37,713 nt of DNA from Robiginitomaculum sp. (GTDB lineage: Bacteria; Pseudomonadota; Alphaproteobacteria; Caulobacterales; Maricaulaceae). The position numbers and the translations under genes were made by a program. Below are positions 8,494-17,694 of this stretch, one piece after another. Under the pieces are notes generated by a model. The model saw nothing but the letters and a program-made list of their open reading frames with translations. It was not told where the DNA came from and did not search any database. Numbering within the stretch: the stretch's first letter is position 1; the number at the start of each line of letters is the position of its first letter. Where the stretch lies: NCBI GenBank assembly GCA_016763315.1, contig JAESTZ010000010.1:1-37713 (forward strand). Reading direction: 5' to 3'.

Positions 8494-9366
8494 ATGAAGC
8501 TTACAAATATTACAGCTCAACCGATAACAAATGCATTGGGCGTCAACACACAGGAGTTGTTAAGCAAAGAAACTGTCAACAATATTATTGAACGAGCAAT
8601 AGATACCGGTACCAGTGTAGCCCTTGCTGCGGCAATCTTTATTGTCGGGCTGATTGTTGCCGGCTCGGTCCGTAAGGCCATTGCCAAAAGTTCCGATAAA
8701 TCAAAGCGGATAGATACAACCCTTGCTAATTTCTTTGCCTCAATAGCCTATTACGGAATTATGGCCGTGGTTGTCATATCGGTACTTGGGCGGTTTGGGG
8801 TGCAAACCACGTCTTTGGTTGCGGCCTTGGGCGCTGCGACTTTGGCAATTGGTTTGGCATTGCAGGGAACCTTGTCCAGTTTAGCTGCCGGGGTGATGAT
8901 TATTTTATTTCGACCGTATAAAATTGGCGACTTTGTTGAAGTTGCCGGACAAGCCGGCTCGGTAAAGGACGTTAATTTGTTCACTACGGTTTTAGCTACT
9001 GGTGATAATAAAAAAATCATCGTTCCCAATAGTAGTGCTTGGGGCGATATCATTACTAATTATTCGGCCAATGATAATAGGCGGGTCGATTTTACATTTT
9101 CTATTGATTATGAAAACGACATCGACACAGCCATGAAGCTCATTGAAGATACTCTGCGAAAAGATACGCGCGTTCATAAAGACCCGGATGTTTTTACCGG
9201 TGTTATCGGCCACGGTGATTCGTCAATAGATATTGTTACCCGAGTTTGGTGCAAAGGTGGCGATTATTGGGGTGTATATTTTGACGGCATGAAAAACGTC
9301 AAAGAAGCCTTTGACAAGGAAAACATTTCAATTCCATATCCGCATATAGTGCAAGTGCAACGTTAA
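8494..9366 (+). CDS. mscS: MscS-family mechanosensitive channel
   Basis: About 290-residue small-conductance mechanosensitive channel protein that would release solutes through the inner membrane on hypo-osmotic shock. There are three hydrophobic segments: around residues 40-60 (VALAAAIFIVGLIVAG), 80-105, and the pore-lining Gly/Ala-rich helix near 110-140 (ALGAATLAIGLALQGTLSSL, then AAGVMIILFRPYKIGD). The beta domain follows, with the conserved VPNS motif. ATG 8494 is preferred to ATG 8482 because GGGG at 8484-8487 sits at ribosome-binding distance from it. A convergent hairpin lies just downstream. The organism may carry other paralogues, so the symbol denotes the family. Confidence 0.88.
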   Translation: MKLTNITAQPITNALGVNTQELLSKETVNNIIERAIDTGTSVALAAAIFIVGLIVAGSVRKAIAKSSDKSKRIDTTLANFFASIAYYGIMAVVVISVLGRFGVQTTSLVAALGAATLAIGLALQGTLSSLAAGVMIILFRPYKIGDFVEVAGQAGSVKDVNLFTTVLATGDNKKIIVPNSSAWGDIITNYSANDNRRVDFTFSIDYENDIDTAMKLIEDTLRKDTRVHKDPDVFTGVIGHGDSSIDIVTRVWCKGGDYWGVYFDGMKNVKEAFDKENISIPYPHIVQVQR

Positions 9367-9374
9367 AACTTAAA

Positions 9375-9413
9375 TTATGGGTCGGCTTGGTAAAACCTGA
9401 AACCGGCCCATAA
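9375..9413. terminator. Bidirectional terminator-like hairpin
   Basis: TTATGGGTCGG (9375-9385) pairs with CCGGCCCATAA (9403-9413) over 11 bp with one G-U pair, plus a small nested GGT/ACC stem. It sits between the convergent mscS and FYDLN-acid genes. There is no long T-tract, so this is a moderate call. Confidence 0.5.
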
Positions 9414-9420
9414 GCAGTTA

Positions 9421-9828
9421 TTAGTCGCTTGGGTCTTCTTCGTCAGCCAGTTTAGCGTCTTCGTCCTCATCATCGACAAGGTTATCTGTTTCATCTTCAA
9501 CGCCTTCTTCGGAATACCCGTCAGGAAGGGCGCTGGCTTTGGCTGTGTCGCTACCTTCATCGCCATCATCGGATCCTGTGCTAATGATTGTAGCATCATC
9601 AAGGCTTAGTTCTTTTTGATCTTCGCCCTCTGCTTCAGAATCGCTTTCTTCTTCGACTTCTTCTTTTGGCTCGTCCGCGGGTGGAGCCTTACGGGTTTGT
9701 CGACGAGTTATATCCGGGTCGAAAGAAAATTCACATTTTGGACAAACAACGGGACGTTTTTTAAGATCAAAAAATTTTGCAGAACATTCCGCGCAAACGC
9801 GTTTGTCACCTAAATCAGCTTTAGCCAT
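9421..9828 (-). CDS. FYDLN-acid family protein (TIGR02300)
   Basis: 135-residue protein with a short zinc-ribbon-like head and a long acidic tail. The head (1-45) carries two CxxC pairs (CAEC, CPKC) and FFDLKKRP, a variant of the FYDLN signature. From about residue 50 it is dominated by Asp, Glu and Ser and is likely disordered. The family is largely alphaproteobacterial and commonly sits next to aroA, as here, where it is divergent from the aroA-cmk fusion. No function is established. Confidence 0.88.
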   Translation of the reverse strand: MAKADLGDKRVCAECSAKFFDLKKRPVVCPKCEFSFDPDITRRQTRKAPPADEPKEEVEEESDSEAEGEDQKELSLDDATIISTGSDDGDEGSDTAKASALPDGYSEEGVEDETDNLVDDEDEDAKLADEEDPSD

Positions 9829-9985
9829 CTTCTCACCCTTATGTGAAAAATATTAGAATAAGTTTGTGCTTGGTCGCTTGCCATGATCGAACCTGACTGT
9901 CAAAACCATTTTGCAAAGAAAACAGCTTATCAGCAGTTTTTCTAGTCTAGTTATATGACAGAGAATTAAATTTACGGGATTAAAA

Positions 9986-11989
9986 GTGCATCTAAGTAAG
10001 AATAAAGTGAAAACTACCAAAATAATCTCGCAGCCGGTGTCTCGTCTTGCCGGTTCCATTACTGTTCCCGGAGATAAATCAATCTCACACCGCGCTTTGA
10101 TGTTAGGGGCGTTAGCCACCGGCGAAACGATTATTAGCGGTTTACTTGAATCCGACGATGTTTTGGCAACAGCTAATGCCATGCGTGCATTGGGCGCCAA
10201 GGTAGAAAAGCTAACTTGCGGAAAATGGAAGGTCACTGGTGTTGGTGATAACGGCTTTGTCGCGCCAGATGATTCGATTGATTTTGGTAATGCTGGAACT
10301 GGTATTCGGCTTTGTTTGGGTCTGATTGCGGGTCATAATATTCAAGTAAAATTTATTGGTGATGAAAGTCTTTCAAACCGGCCAATGGGCCGGGTATTGA
10401 AACCTTTGTCCTTAATGGGGCTGCACACCAATAGTAACGATGGCTGTTTGCCGATCAAGGTCTGCGGTAATTCAACACTAATTGCGGCTCACCATATTTT
10501 ACCGGTGGCGTCGGCGCAGGTTAAATCAGCTTTATTGTTGGCAGGGTTAAATTGTGATGGCCAAACCATTATTGACGAACCAGGACCTAGCAGAGATCAC
10601 ACCGAAAACATGTTGCGTTTATTTGGTGCCGATTTGCAAACAACGCAATTATTAGGAAGCGGTAAAAGAATTACATTGAACGGACCCGTGAAATTACAGG
10701 CTCAAGAGGTTGTCGTGCCTGGCGATCCGTCTTCGGCAGCTTTTGCCATGGTTGCGGCCTTGATTATTCCAAATAGTGATATTTGCATTAAAAATGTAAT
10801 GATAAACCCAACCAGAAATGGAATGTTGCAAACGCTGCAACAGGCTGGGTATGGAATTAGTTTGCAAAATGAACGAACTTTAGCTGGCGAAAAAATTGCT
10901 GACTTACAAGTGGTATCCGGCGCTTCAGCACCGATATCTCCGGATCCTGATCTGGCTGTTACTATGATTGATGAGTACCCGGCGTTGATGTTGTTGGCTG
11001 CTTTTGCCAAAGGAACGTCGCGATTTGCTGGAATTGGTGAATTACGAGTAAAAGAAAGTGATCGTATTGCGCAAATGGAGAAACTGCTGTTTGAGCACGG
11101 GGTTGTGGTGCGTAGTGGTGCTGATTGGGTAGAGATTGACGGTACAGGATCGGTCTTTGGGCCAAATCATTGTTTTAATGTTATGCCGGATTTTGCTGTA
11201 AAAGGCGATCATCGAATTGCTATGTGTGTTTTGGTGCTAGGAATGGCCGGTTATCTACCAACATCTATCGCTGATAGCAGCTCTATTGCTACATCATACC
11301 CGGGGTTTATCGCCGATATGCAAAGCTTAGGAGCAAATATAGTTATGAAAACCACTTCTAAACCATTGGTAATAGCTGTTGATGGGCCAATGGCTTCAGG
11401 TAAAGGCACTTTGGCTCGTAATTTAGCGACGCACTTCGGGTTGCCATATCTAGACACGGGGCTTTTATACCGCGCTACAGCAAGAGCCGCTTTACAAGAA
11501 AATATTGATCTAGATGATCAAGACGCAATAGCTGAGTTGGCGAACAGCTTGTCTTTGCCAATTATGCGAGTTGAAGAATTACGATTGGCACATATTGGTG
11601 CGGCAGCGTCAAGAGTTGCGGCTTTACCAAAAGTTCGGAGTGCGTTGTTAACGTTGCAGAGAGAATTTTCTCAAAACTCCAAAGGAGCGGTTCTTGATGG
11701 CCGTGATATTGGGACAGTTATCTGCCCCGATGCTGATGTAAAGTTATGGATTACTGCTAGCGAAAAGGTTCGCGCTGAACGTCGCCGGCAAGAATTATTG
11801 CAAAGCGGGCAAGAAATATCTGAAGAGACAATGTTAGCGCAATTACAAGAAAGAGATGCACGCGATGCTGCCAGAGACAACGCGCCAATGACAATGGCGA
11901 CAAATGCGCACTTGATTGATACCAGTAAGTTGAGTATAGACGCTGCGCTTCAGGTCGCCCGGCAATGGGTTGAACGAAAAATGGACTGA
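9986..11989 (+). CDS. aroA-cmk: AroA-Cmk fusion: EPSP synthase / cytidylate kinase
   Basis: 667-residue two-domain protein. Residues 1 to about 452 are 5-enolpyruvylshikimate-3-phosphate synthase (shikimate pathway): VPGDKSISHRALMLGA, DFGNAGTGIRL, DESLSNRPMGR, and RVKESDRIAQM, all standard. From M454 it is cytidylate kinase: VDGPMASGKGT (P-loop), PYLDTGLLYRA, LDGRDIGTVICPDA and ERDARDAARDNAPM. In most relatives these are two adjacent genes. Here the AroA end (MQSLGANI) runs straight into the Cmk start with no stop and no linker. An AGGAG at 11329-11333 lies 11 bases before the in-frame ATG at 11345, so separate Cmk could also be made. The main start is GTG with GGGAT 5 bases upstream; GTG 10007 is an alternative. 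Confidence 0.93.
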   Translation: MHLSKNKVKTTKIISQPVSRLAGSITVPGDKSISHRALMLGALATGETIISGLLESDDVLATANAMRALGAKVEKLTCGKWKVTGVGDNGFVAPDDSIDFGNAGTGIRLCLGLIAGHNIQVKFIGDESLSNRPMGRVLKPLSLMGLHTNSNDGCLPIKVCGNSTLIAAHHILPVASAQVKSALLLAGLNCDGQTIIDEPGPSRDHTENMLRLFGADLQTTQLLGSGKRITLNGPVKLQAQEVVVPGDPSSAAFAMVAALIIPNSDICIKNVMINPTRNGMLQTLQQAGYGISLQNERTLAGEKIADLQVVSGASAPISPDPDLAVTMIDEYPALMLLAAFAKGTSRFAGIGELRVKESDRIAQMEKLLFEHGVVVRSGADWVEIDGTGSVFGPNHCFNVMPDFAVKGDHRIAMCVLVLGMAGYLPTSIADSSSIATSYPGFIADMQSLGANIVMKTTSKPLVIAVDGPMASGKGTLARNLATHFGLPYLDTGLLYRATARAALQENIDLDDQDAIAELANSLSLPIMRVEELRLAHIGAAASRVAALPKVRSALLTLQREFSQNSKGAVLDGRDIGTVICPDADVKLWITASEKVRAERRRQELLQSGQEISEETMLAQLQERDARDAARDNAPMTMATNAHLIDTSKLSIDAALQVARQWVERKMD

Positions 11990-12146
11990 GCGCCGATATT
12001 TGTACTTAGGTTGTATTCGGTGAAATTCAAACAGTCTGTTTTACAAAGACCAGTAAAGCGCAATTTTAACCCCACATTGCAATATTGCGATGAGACCGCC
12101 GGTATAGCCGGTTGGCCTTTGTTTGTTTTGAAAGAATTATTACCAG

Positions 12147-13856
12147 ATGACTGAATCTACTATGGATAGTTTAAACCCAACCCAAGAAGACTTTGCGGCA
12201 ATGCTCGACGCCAGCATGGCTGGACATCAAGTATTAGAAGGACGCGTTGTTAGCGGGCTTGTTGCGGCAATCGAGAATGAATTTGTAATTGTTGATGTGG
12301 GGCTAAAAACCGAAGGCCGCATACCAATGCGTGAGTTTTCCGAGGAAGAAGCAAAAAAAGTCGTGGTTGGCGGCAAAGTAGATGTTTATGTGGATCGGGT
12401 AGAAAATGCTCTTGGTGACGCAGTATTGTCCCGTGAAAAAGCTCGCAGAGAAGAAGCTTGGGATCAGATTGAAAAATCATTCGCCAAAGAAGAGCCGGTT
12501 GATGGTGTGATCGTTGGACGGGTTAAGGGTGGCTTTACCGTTGACCTTGGTGGAGCCAGTGCGTTCTTGCCGGGATCTCAAGTTGACATTCGTCCAGTGC
12601 GTGACCTAGGGCCGCTTATGGGCTTGGTTCAGCCGTTTGCTGTATTGAAAATGGATCGTCCACGCGGAAATATTGTGGTTTCCCGCCGTGCGATTATGGA
12701 AGAAAGCCGCGCAGAACAACGCGCCGAGCTGATCAATCAACTACACGAAGGCGAAGTTCGTGAAGGTGTAGTTAAAAACATCACTGATTACGGTGCGTTT
12801 GTTGACCTTGGTGGTATTGATGGTCTGTTGCACGTCACCGATATGAGCTGGAGACGGGTAAACCACCCAAGCCAGATCTTAAATGTTGGCGATACAGTTA
12901 AAGTGCAAGTGGTCAAAATTAACCCTGACAGCCAGCGTATCTCGCTTGGTATGAAACAGCTTGAAGCTGATCCGTGGGAAGAAGTGGCGACTAAATACCC
13001 GCTTGAGTCACGCTTTACTGGCCGTGTTACTAATATTACTGAATATGGTGCATTTGTTGAGCTTGAGGCCGGAATTGAAGGCTTGGTTCACGTTAGTGAA
13101 ATGAGCTGGACAAAGAAAAATGTTCATCCGGGAAAAATCGTTTCCACCTCTCAAGAGGTTGAGGTTGTTGTTCTGGAAGTTGACCCAGAAAAACGTCGTA
13201 TTTCATTAGGTATCAAGCAGTGTGCTGATAATCCGTGGAGCGCATTTGCCGGTGCTAATCCGGTAGGCTCTACTGTTACCGGTGAAGTCCGCAATATTAC
13301 CGAGTTTGGTCTTTTTGTTGGTCTTGATGGCATGATTGATGGCATGGTTCACCTGTCTGACCTTGACTGGTCGCGTTCTGGTGACGAAGCTTTGGCTGAC
13401 TATAAAAAAGGCGATACTGTCACCGCTAAAGTTCTGGATATTGATACTGACAAAGAGCGGGTTTCGCTTGGTATTAAGCAACTTGAAAAAGATCCGGTAT
13501 CTGGCAGTGACTTCCATCGCGGTGCAACGGTTACTTGTGTGGTAAGCGAAGTAACTTCTGGTGGAATTGAAGTGACGCTAGGTGAAGACAACAAAGTAAA
13601 AGCGTTTATTCGCAAGTCTGATCTGTCTCGTGATCGTTCCGAACAACGTCCAGAGCGTTATGCGGTTGGTGATAAAGTTGATGCTCGTGTTACCAGCATT
13701 GATAAATCAACACGCAGACTGTCATTGTCGATCAAGGCATTGGAAATGGCACAAGAAAAAGAAGCTATTGAACAATATGGCTCAACGGATTCTGGTGCGT
13801 CACTTGGTGACATTCTTGGGGAAGCTCTAAAAGGCGCTTCGGACAAAGAAGATTGA
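12147..13856 (+). CDS. rpsA: 30S ribosomal protein S1
   Basis: 569-residue ribosomal protein S1, which binds mRNA on the 30S subunit and helps initiation. Six S1 repeats can be followed: GLVAAIENEFVIVDVG, IVGRVKGGFTVDLGG, VVKNITDYGAFVDLGG, RVTNITEYGAFVELEAG, EVRNITEFGLFVGLDG and VVSEVTSGGIEVTLGE. Repeats 3-5 are the most canonical, as usual. It lies downstream of the cmk portion and upstream of ihfB, the common cmk-rpsA-ihfB order. The 157-base leader may hold its promoter and autoregulatory site. A strong terminator follows. Confidence 0.96.
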   Translation: MTESTMDSLNPTQEDFAAMLDASMAGHQVLEGRVVSGLVAAIENEFVIVDVGLKTEGRIPMREFSEEEAKKVVVGGKVDVYVDRVENALGDAVLSREKARREEAWDQIEKSFAKEEPVDGVIVGRVKGGFTVDLGGASAFLPGSQVDIRPVRDLGPLMGLVQPFAVLKMDRPRGNIVVSRRAIMEESRAEQRAELINQLHEGEVREGVVKNITDYGAFVDLGGIDGLLHVTDMSWRRVNHPSQILNVGDTVKVQVVKINPDSQRISLGMKQLEADPWEEVATKYPLESRFTGRVTNITEYGAFVELEAGIEGLVHVSEMSWTKKNVHPGKIVSTSQEVEVVVLEVDPEKRRISLGIKQCADNPWSAFAGANPVGSTVTGEVRNITEFGLFVGLDGMIDGMVHLSDLDWSRSGDEALADYKKGDTVTAKVLDIDTDKERVSLGIKQLEKDPVSGSDFHRGATVTCVVSEVTSGGIEVTLGEDNKVKAFIRKSDLSRDRSEQRPERYAVGDKVDARVTSIDKSTRRLSLSIKALEMAQEKEAIEQYGSTDSGASLGDILGEALKGASDKED

Positions 13857-13873
13857 TCATAACGATATAATGG

Positions 13874-13907
13874 TAAGGGGTCGAAATTTTCGACCCCTTA
13901 TTGTTTT
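13874..13907 (+). terminator. rpsA intrinsic terminator
   Basis: TAAGGGGTCG (13874-13883) pairs perfectly with CGACCCCTTA (13891-13900). One further A-T pair closes a 5-base loop, and TTGTTTT follows. It lies 17 bases after the rpsA stop, a textbook rho-independent terminator. Confidence 0.88.
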
Positions 13908-13998
13908 ACCAATACGTAAAAGAATATTGACTAGCACAAGGTCAAAATGCCAGCCTGTAGACAAATACGGGGTGTGAACATAAGGGGATTGTAGATAC

Positions 13999-14289
13999 AT
14001 GATAAAGTCTGAACTTATTGCGCAATTAACTGAGGAAAACCCGCATCTATTCCAACGGGATATTGAGCGAATTGTTGCAACTGTATTTGATGAAATTTCT
14101 GCTACGCTGGAAAAAGGCGGGCGAGTTGAGTTGCGCGGGTTTGGTGCCTTTTCGGTTCGACATCGTGCGCCAAGAGTTGGGCGCAATCCCAAATCTGGTG
14201 AGTCGGTCAAAGTAGCGGCTAAATCAGTGCCGTTTTTTAAGGCTGGAAAAGCTTTGCGTCAAAAGGTTGATACTTTGCGTAGTTCTTGA
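13999..14289 (+). CDS. ihfB: Integration host factor beta subunit
   Basis: 96-residue HU/IHF-family DNA-bending protein. [16 protein letters not shown] at the start and the DNA-intercalating arm region [21 protein letters not shown] identify IHF-beta rather than HU. It would pair with an IhfA encoded elsewhere. GGGGATTG lies a short distance upstream of the ATG. The gene sits between its own terminator and that of rpsA, so it is probably an independent transcription unit. Confidence 0.95.
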   Translation: MIKSELIAQLTEENPHLFQRDIERIVATVFDEISATLEKGGRVELRGFGAFSVRHRAPRVGRNPKSGESVKVAAKSVPFFKAGKALRQKVDTLRSS

Positions 14290-14328
14290 TTCGTTTGTAA
14301 TTTAGTCTATTTAATTTTGAATCTCATT

Positions 14329-14360
14329 AGGCACCGGTTAAGGCTGGTGCCTTTTTCTTT
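14329..14360 (+). terminator. ihfB intrinsic terminator
   Basis: AGGCACC (14329-14335) pairs with GGTGCCT (14346-14352), followed by TTTTTCTTT. It lies just upstream of trpF, so it probably separates ihfB from the trp genes or attenuates read-through into them. Confidence 0.75.
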
Positions 14361-14373
14361 CAGGTTTTTATCC

Positions 14374-15021
14374 ATGACTGTTATCAAGGTTTGCGGAATA
14401 ACGGAAACTACCGGTTTGCAAGCAGCGCTTGCTTTAGGTGTTGATCGAATTGGTTTGATGTTTGCGCCAAACAGTCCACGGCTACTGGCCATGGAAAAAG
14501 CCGTTGAATTGGCTGAAGTGATTCGCGGGCGCGCGCAAATTGTCGCGGTAGCCGTTAATCCGGGTGATAAATTGGTCAAACGAATTGTTACCAATATAAA
14601 ACCAGATTTTTTGCAATTACATGGCAATGAGAATCCAAAGCGGGTGCGTTCTTTATGGAAACAACATCGGATACCAGTCATTAAGGCTTTTGCTGTTAGT
14701 AGCGCCAAGGACATTGCCGATGCTGATCGCTACTCAACTACTGCCGCTGAATATTTGTTTGATGCCCGCCCGCAGGCAAATGCTGATCGAGAGGGTGGCT
14801 TAGGAATTGCTTTTAATTGGTCACTGCTGGAGCACGTTAATCCTTCTCGACCATTTTTGCTTGCTGGAGGCCTGACGCCGCAAAATGTTGCAGAGGCTAT
14901 TTCCAAAAGTGGTGCAAAAATGGTTGATGTTTCATCTGGTGTTGAAAGTAGTAACGGCATAAAAGATGAAGGTCTGCTGCAAGCGTTTTGTGCAAAGGTT
15001 CGAAGCTCTGATGATCAATAA
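14374..15021 (+). CDS. trpF: Phosphoribosylanthranilate isomerase
   Basis: 215-residue TIM-barrel enzyme of tryptophan synthesis that isomerises phosphoribosylanthranilate to CdRP. KVCGIT is at about 4-9 with the catalytic Cys, LQLHG is at mid-protein, and [12 protein letters not shown] and VDVSSGVE near the C-terminus bind phosphate. The ATG at 14374 is chosen because the family starts at TVIKVCGIT; upstream in-frame sequence belongs to the ihfB terminator. Its end overlaps trpB by 11 bases. Confidence 0.95.
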   Translation: MTVIKVCGITETTGLQAALALGVDRIGLMFAPNSPRLLAMEKAVELAEVIRGRAQIVAVAVNPGDKLVKRIVTNIKPDFLQLHGNENPKRVRSLWKQHRIPVIKAFAVSSAKDIADADRYSTTAAEYLFDARPQANADREGGLGIAFNWSLLEHVNPSRPFLLAGGLTPQNVAEAISKSGAKMVDVSSGVESSNGIKDEGLLQAFCAKVRSSDDQ

Positions 15022-16210
15022 TAACACCCCTGACCAACAAGGTCGTTTTGGTGACTTTGGTGGCCGTTATGTACCGGAAACTCTAATGCCTTTGGTGCTG
15101 GAACTGGAACAGGTTTGGACGGCGGCAAAAGTCGACCCAGTGTTCATCGAGCAGATGGATGGATACCTTAGAGATTATGTTGGTCGTCCAAGTGCTATTT
15201 ACCATGCAGAACGATTATCAGATCATTTTGGCGGGGCAAAAATTTGGTTCAAACGCGATGAGTTAAATCATACTGGCGCGCACAAAATCAATAATTGCCT
15301 GGGACAAGTATTACTAGCCAAACGTATGGGAAAAACCCGAATCATTGCCGAAACCGGAGCCGGACAACATGGTGTGGCAACTGCGACCGTGGCGGCACGA
15401 TTTGGCTTGGAATGTGTGGTGTTCATGGGCGCTAAAGATATTGAGCGGCAAAAACCAAACGTATTCCGTATGAAGTTGCTTGGTGCTCAAATTGTTCCGG
15501 TAACATCAGGAACAGGCACCTTAAAAGACGCAATGAACGAGGCTTTGCGTGATTGGGTGACTAATGTTGATAATACCTTCTATGTGATAGGCACTGCTGC
15601 TGGCCCGCACCCATACCCGGAAATGGTTCGTGACCTGCAATCAGTTATTGGCAGAGAGGCAAGAGAGCAAATATTACAACGCGAGGGTCGTTTGCCTGAT
15701 GCTTGTGTTGCTTGTATCGGTGGTGGTTCAAACGCTATTGGCTTATTTTATCCATTTTTAGACGACAAACAAGTACGTCTTATCGGGGTAGAGGCTGCTG
15801 GCAAAGGCTTGCAAACCGGTGAACACGCTGCATCATTAAGCGGCGGAAAACCAGGAATATTGCACGGTAATAGGACATATTTATTACAAGACGATGATGG
15901 GCAAATTGCCGATGCCCATTCAATTTCTGCGGGCTTGGATTATCCGGGAATTGGGCCAGAACACTCTTATTTGCATGATATTGGCCGGGTAGAATACTTA
16001 TCCGCCACCGACAAAGAAGCGTTGGATTCATTTCAATTATGCACCCGCCTTGAAGGTATTATTCCAGCATTAGAGCCAGCTCACGCACTGGCGCGGGTTG
16101 CGGACTTGGCGACAGACCTAGGAAAAGATGGATTGATCGTTATGAATATGTGCGGGCGTGGCGATAAGGACGTATTTGCCGTTGCCGGACATTTGGGGGT
16201 TGAAATATGA
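15011..16210 (+). CDS. trpB: Tryptophan synthase beta chain
   Basis: 399-residue PLP enzyme joining indole and serine. The PLP lysine is in HTGAHKINN (about K92). [17 protein letters not shown] and the phosphate-binding GGGSNAIG are intact, and [13 protein letters not shown] marks the usual N-terminus, supporting ATG 15011 over an upstream TTG. The start lies within the last codons of trpF and the stop overlaps trpA by four bases, so trpF, trpB and trpA are tightly coupled. Confidence 0.96.
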   Translation: MINNNTPDQQGRFGDFGGRYVPETLMPLVLELEQVWTAAKVDPVFIEQMDGYLRDYVGRPSAIYHAERLSDHFGGAKIWFKRDELNHTGAHKINNCLGQVLLAKRMGKTRIIAETGAGQHGVATATVAARFGLECVVFMGAKDIERQKPNVFRMKLLGAQIVPVTSGTGTLKDAMNEALRDWVTNVDNTFYVIGTAAGPHPYPEMVRDLQSVIGREAREQILQREGRLPDACVACIGGGSNAIGLFYPFLDDKQVRLIGVEAAGKGLQTGEHAASLSGGKPGILHGNRTYLLQDDDGQIADAHSISAGLDYPGIGPEHSYLHDIGRVEYLSATDKEALDSFQLCTRLEGIIPALEPAHALARVADLATDLGKDGLIVMNMCGRGDKDVFAVAGHLGVEI

Positions 16211-17004
16211 GCATAAGCCGCATCACAACTGCCTTTGCCAAGCGCGCCGCTAATGGCCAAAGCGCATTTATTGCCTATATGATGGCTGGTGATCCTGACC
16301 TGTTGGCATCTCGTGAGTTATTGTTGGGTTTGCCAGACGCCGGCGCTGATATTGTTGAGCTAGGAATGCCGTTTTCTGATCCGGTAGCCGAGGGGTTAAC
16401 CATTCAACAGGCGGCGCAACGTTCATTATCGGCCGGCACGAAAATGGCTGATGTATTGTCATTGGCCAGTGATTTTCGTAAACTCCACCCGCAAACACCA
16501 TTGATTTTAATGGGTTATGCCAATCCTATTCATTTTGTTGGCTGGGGTAAATTTGCTGTTGCGGCCGCCAAAGCTGGTGTTGATGGAATGATTATTGTTG
16601 ATCTGCCTCCTGAGGAAAGCGAACCATTAGCTCAGGCCTTGGCTGATAATGATATTGCTTTGATCCGATTGATTGCGCCGACAACTATCGGCGACCGATT
16701 GCCAAAGGTGTTATCAGGGGTATGTGGTTTTGTTTATTATGTTTCGGTTACGGGAGTTACCGGTGATGCGGTTCCAGATGCTGAATTGGTTGCAAATGCA
16801 GTGCACAATATCAAATTGCATACTGACCTTCCTGTTGCTGTGGGTTTTGGGGTTCGAACGCCACAAACGGCAAAAATGATTGCCGCTTGTGCCGATGGTG
16901 TTGTGGTCGGCAGCGCTATTGTTGCTGCAATGCATAAGAGCGGGGCAAAAGCTGCGTGTGAACAAGTTAAAAAATTGGCTGATGCCGCTCATTGTAAAGC
17001 CTAG
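16207..17004 (+). CDS. trpA: Tryptophan synthase alpha chain
   Basis: 265-residue TIM-barrel subunit that cleaves indole-3-glycerol phosphate and channels indole to TrpB. Catalytic Glu is E51 in [11 protein letters not shown]. The phosphate-binding FGVRTPQTA and VVVGSAIV are present. The second catalytic acid, Asp60 in the Salmonella enzyme (motif PLADGP), aligns with Glu62 here (PVAEGL), a conservative but unusual change at an active-site position. The ATGA overlap with trpB implies coupled, stoichiometric translation. Confidence 0.95.
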   Translation: MSISRITTAFAKRAANGQSAFIAYMMAGDPDLLASRELLLGLPDAGADIVELGMPFSDPVAEGLTIQQAAQRSLSAGTKMADVLSLASDFRKLHPQTPLILMGYANPIHFVGWGKFAVAAAKAGVDGMIIVDLPPEESEPLAQALADNDIALIRLIAPTTIGDRLPKVLSGVCGFVYYVSVTGVTGDAVPDAELVANAVHNIKLHTDLPVAVGFGVRTPQTAKMIAACADGVVVGSAIVAAMHKSGAKAACEQVKKLADAAHCKA

Positions 17005-17061
17005 ACGACATATCAAATCATCTGCTATTGTTTTTATGTGTTTAATTTTAGGAAAATGATT

Positions 17062-17475
17062 ATGAAGCTTTTTATTCCATTAATTGCAGTAATTTTTTTA
17101 TTAGCCGCCGCGCCGGCAATGGCTGATCCACATGATGTTAATGGATTATGGTTGACTGAATCAAAAACCGGACATGTGCAGATAGCTGATTGTGGTGATG
17201 GCACACCATGCGGAACGTTGGTGTGGGTCGAAGATGCGAGCCAACTTGATGATCAAAACCCTGATCCAGCATTACGCGGACGTAATGTAATGGGGATGCA
17301 GATGATTTGGAGTTTTCAGCAAAAAGATAAAAGCTGGAACAAGGGTAAAATTTATGATGCCAGCGAAGGTAAAACCTACCGCTCATCCATCAAGAAACTT
17401 GCCGATGGCACTTTACAAGTAAAGGGTTGTGTTGGTCCGATCTGTAAGGCGCAAATTTGGACAAAACTTGAATAA
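17062..17475 (+). CDS. DUF2147 secreted protein
   Basis: 137-residue protein with a clear Sec signal peptide (KLFIPLIAVIFLLAAAPAMA, cleavage likely before DPHDVNG). The mature part matches the DUF2147 pattern: VNGLWLTE near the start, GTLVWVED, LRGRNVMGMQMI, and GKIYDASEGKTYRSSIK, with paired cysteines (DCGDGTPCG; GCVGPICK). The domain is a periplasmic beta-barrel-like fold of unknown function. ATG 17062 is preferred because AGGA lies 8 bases upstream. The gene lies between trpA and accD, two genes often close together in this class, so it may be a local insertion. Confidence 0.85.
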   Translation: MKLFIPLIAVIFLLAAAPAMADPHDVNGLWLTESKTGHVQIADCGDGTPCGTLVWVEDASQLDDQNPDPALRGRNVMGMQMIWSFQQKDKSWNKGKIYDASEGKTYRSSIKKLADGTLQVKGCVGPICKAQIWTKLE

Positions 17476-17604
17476 TAATTATACTCCATCGACCCAAAAA
17501 GTGGGTGGCTTAGCATTTACCAGCAAAAGTGTCTGCGGTTTTGCGGCAAGCAAATGCGACCGCTAAGATTGTTTTTGGATAAGTTGATGGATCACAAAGA
17601 TAAA

Positions 17605-17645
17605 GTATACTAAAAATACCGTTTGATTCAGTGTTTTTAGTATAC
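17605..17645. repeat. 15-bp inverted repeat upstream of accD
   Basis: GTATACTAAAAA (17605-17616) is perfectly inverted at 17634-17645. Pairing extends three more steps inward (T-G, A-T, C-G), leaving an 11-base loop with GATTC. It ends 49 bases before the accD ATG and has no following T-tract, so a terminator is unlikely. It may be a leader hairpin or an operator. Confidence 0.6.
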
Positions 17646-17694
17646 CTTGAGCTATTACACCGTCCTCATGCAATAAAAAGAGTAACTTGTTCTA

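Noticed and set aside
9829-9985. Possible small RNA or tRNA gene between the FYDLN-acid gene and aroA-cmk
   Set aside because: No cloverleaf, terminator or promoter pattern was found; it is best read as a divergent promoter region.
12080-12125. CCGG-TATAG-CCGG before rpsA as a terminator
   Set aside because: The stem is only four solid pairs and there is no proper T-tract; too weak to call.
16845-16870. GGGGTTCGAACGCC, resembling a tRNA T-arm
   Set aside because: It lies inside trpA coding sequence and no cloverleaf can be built around it.
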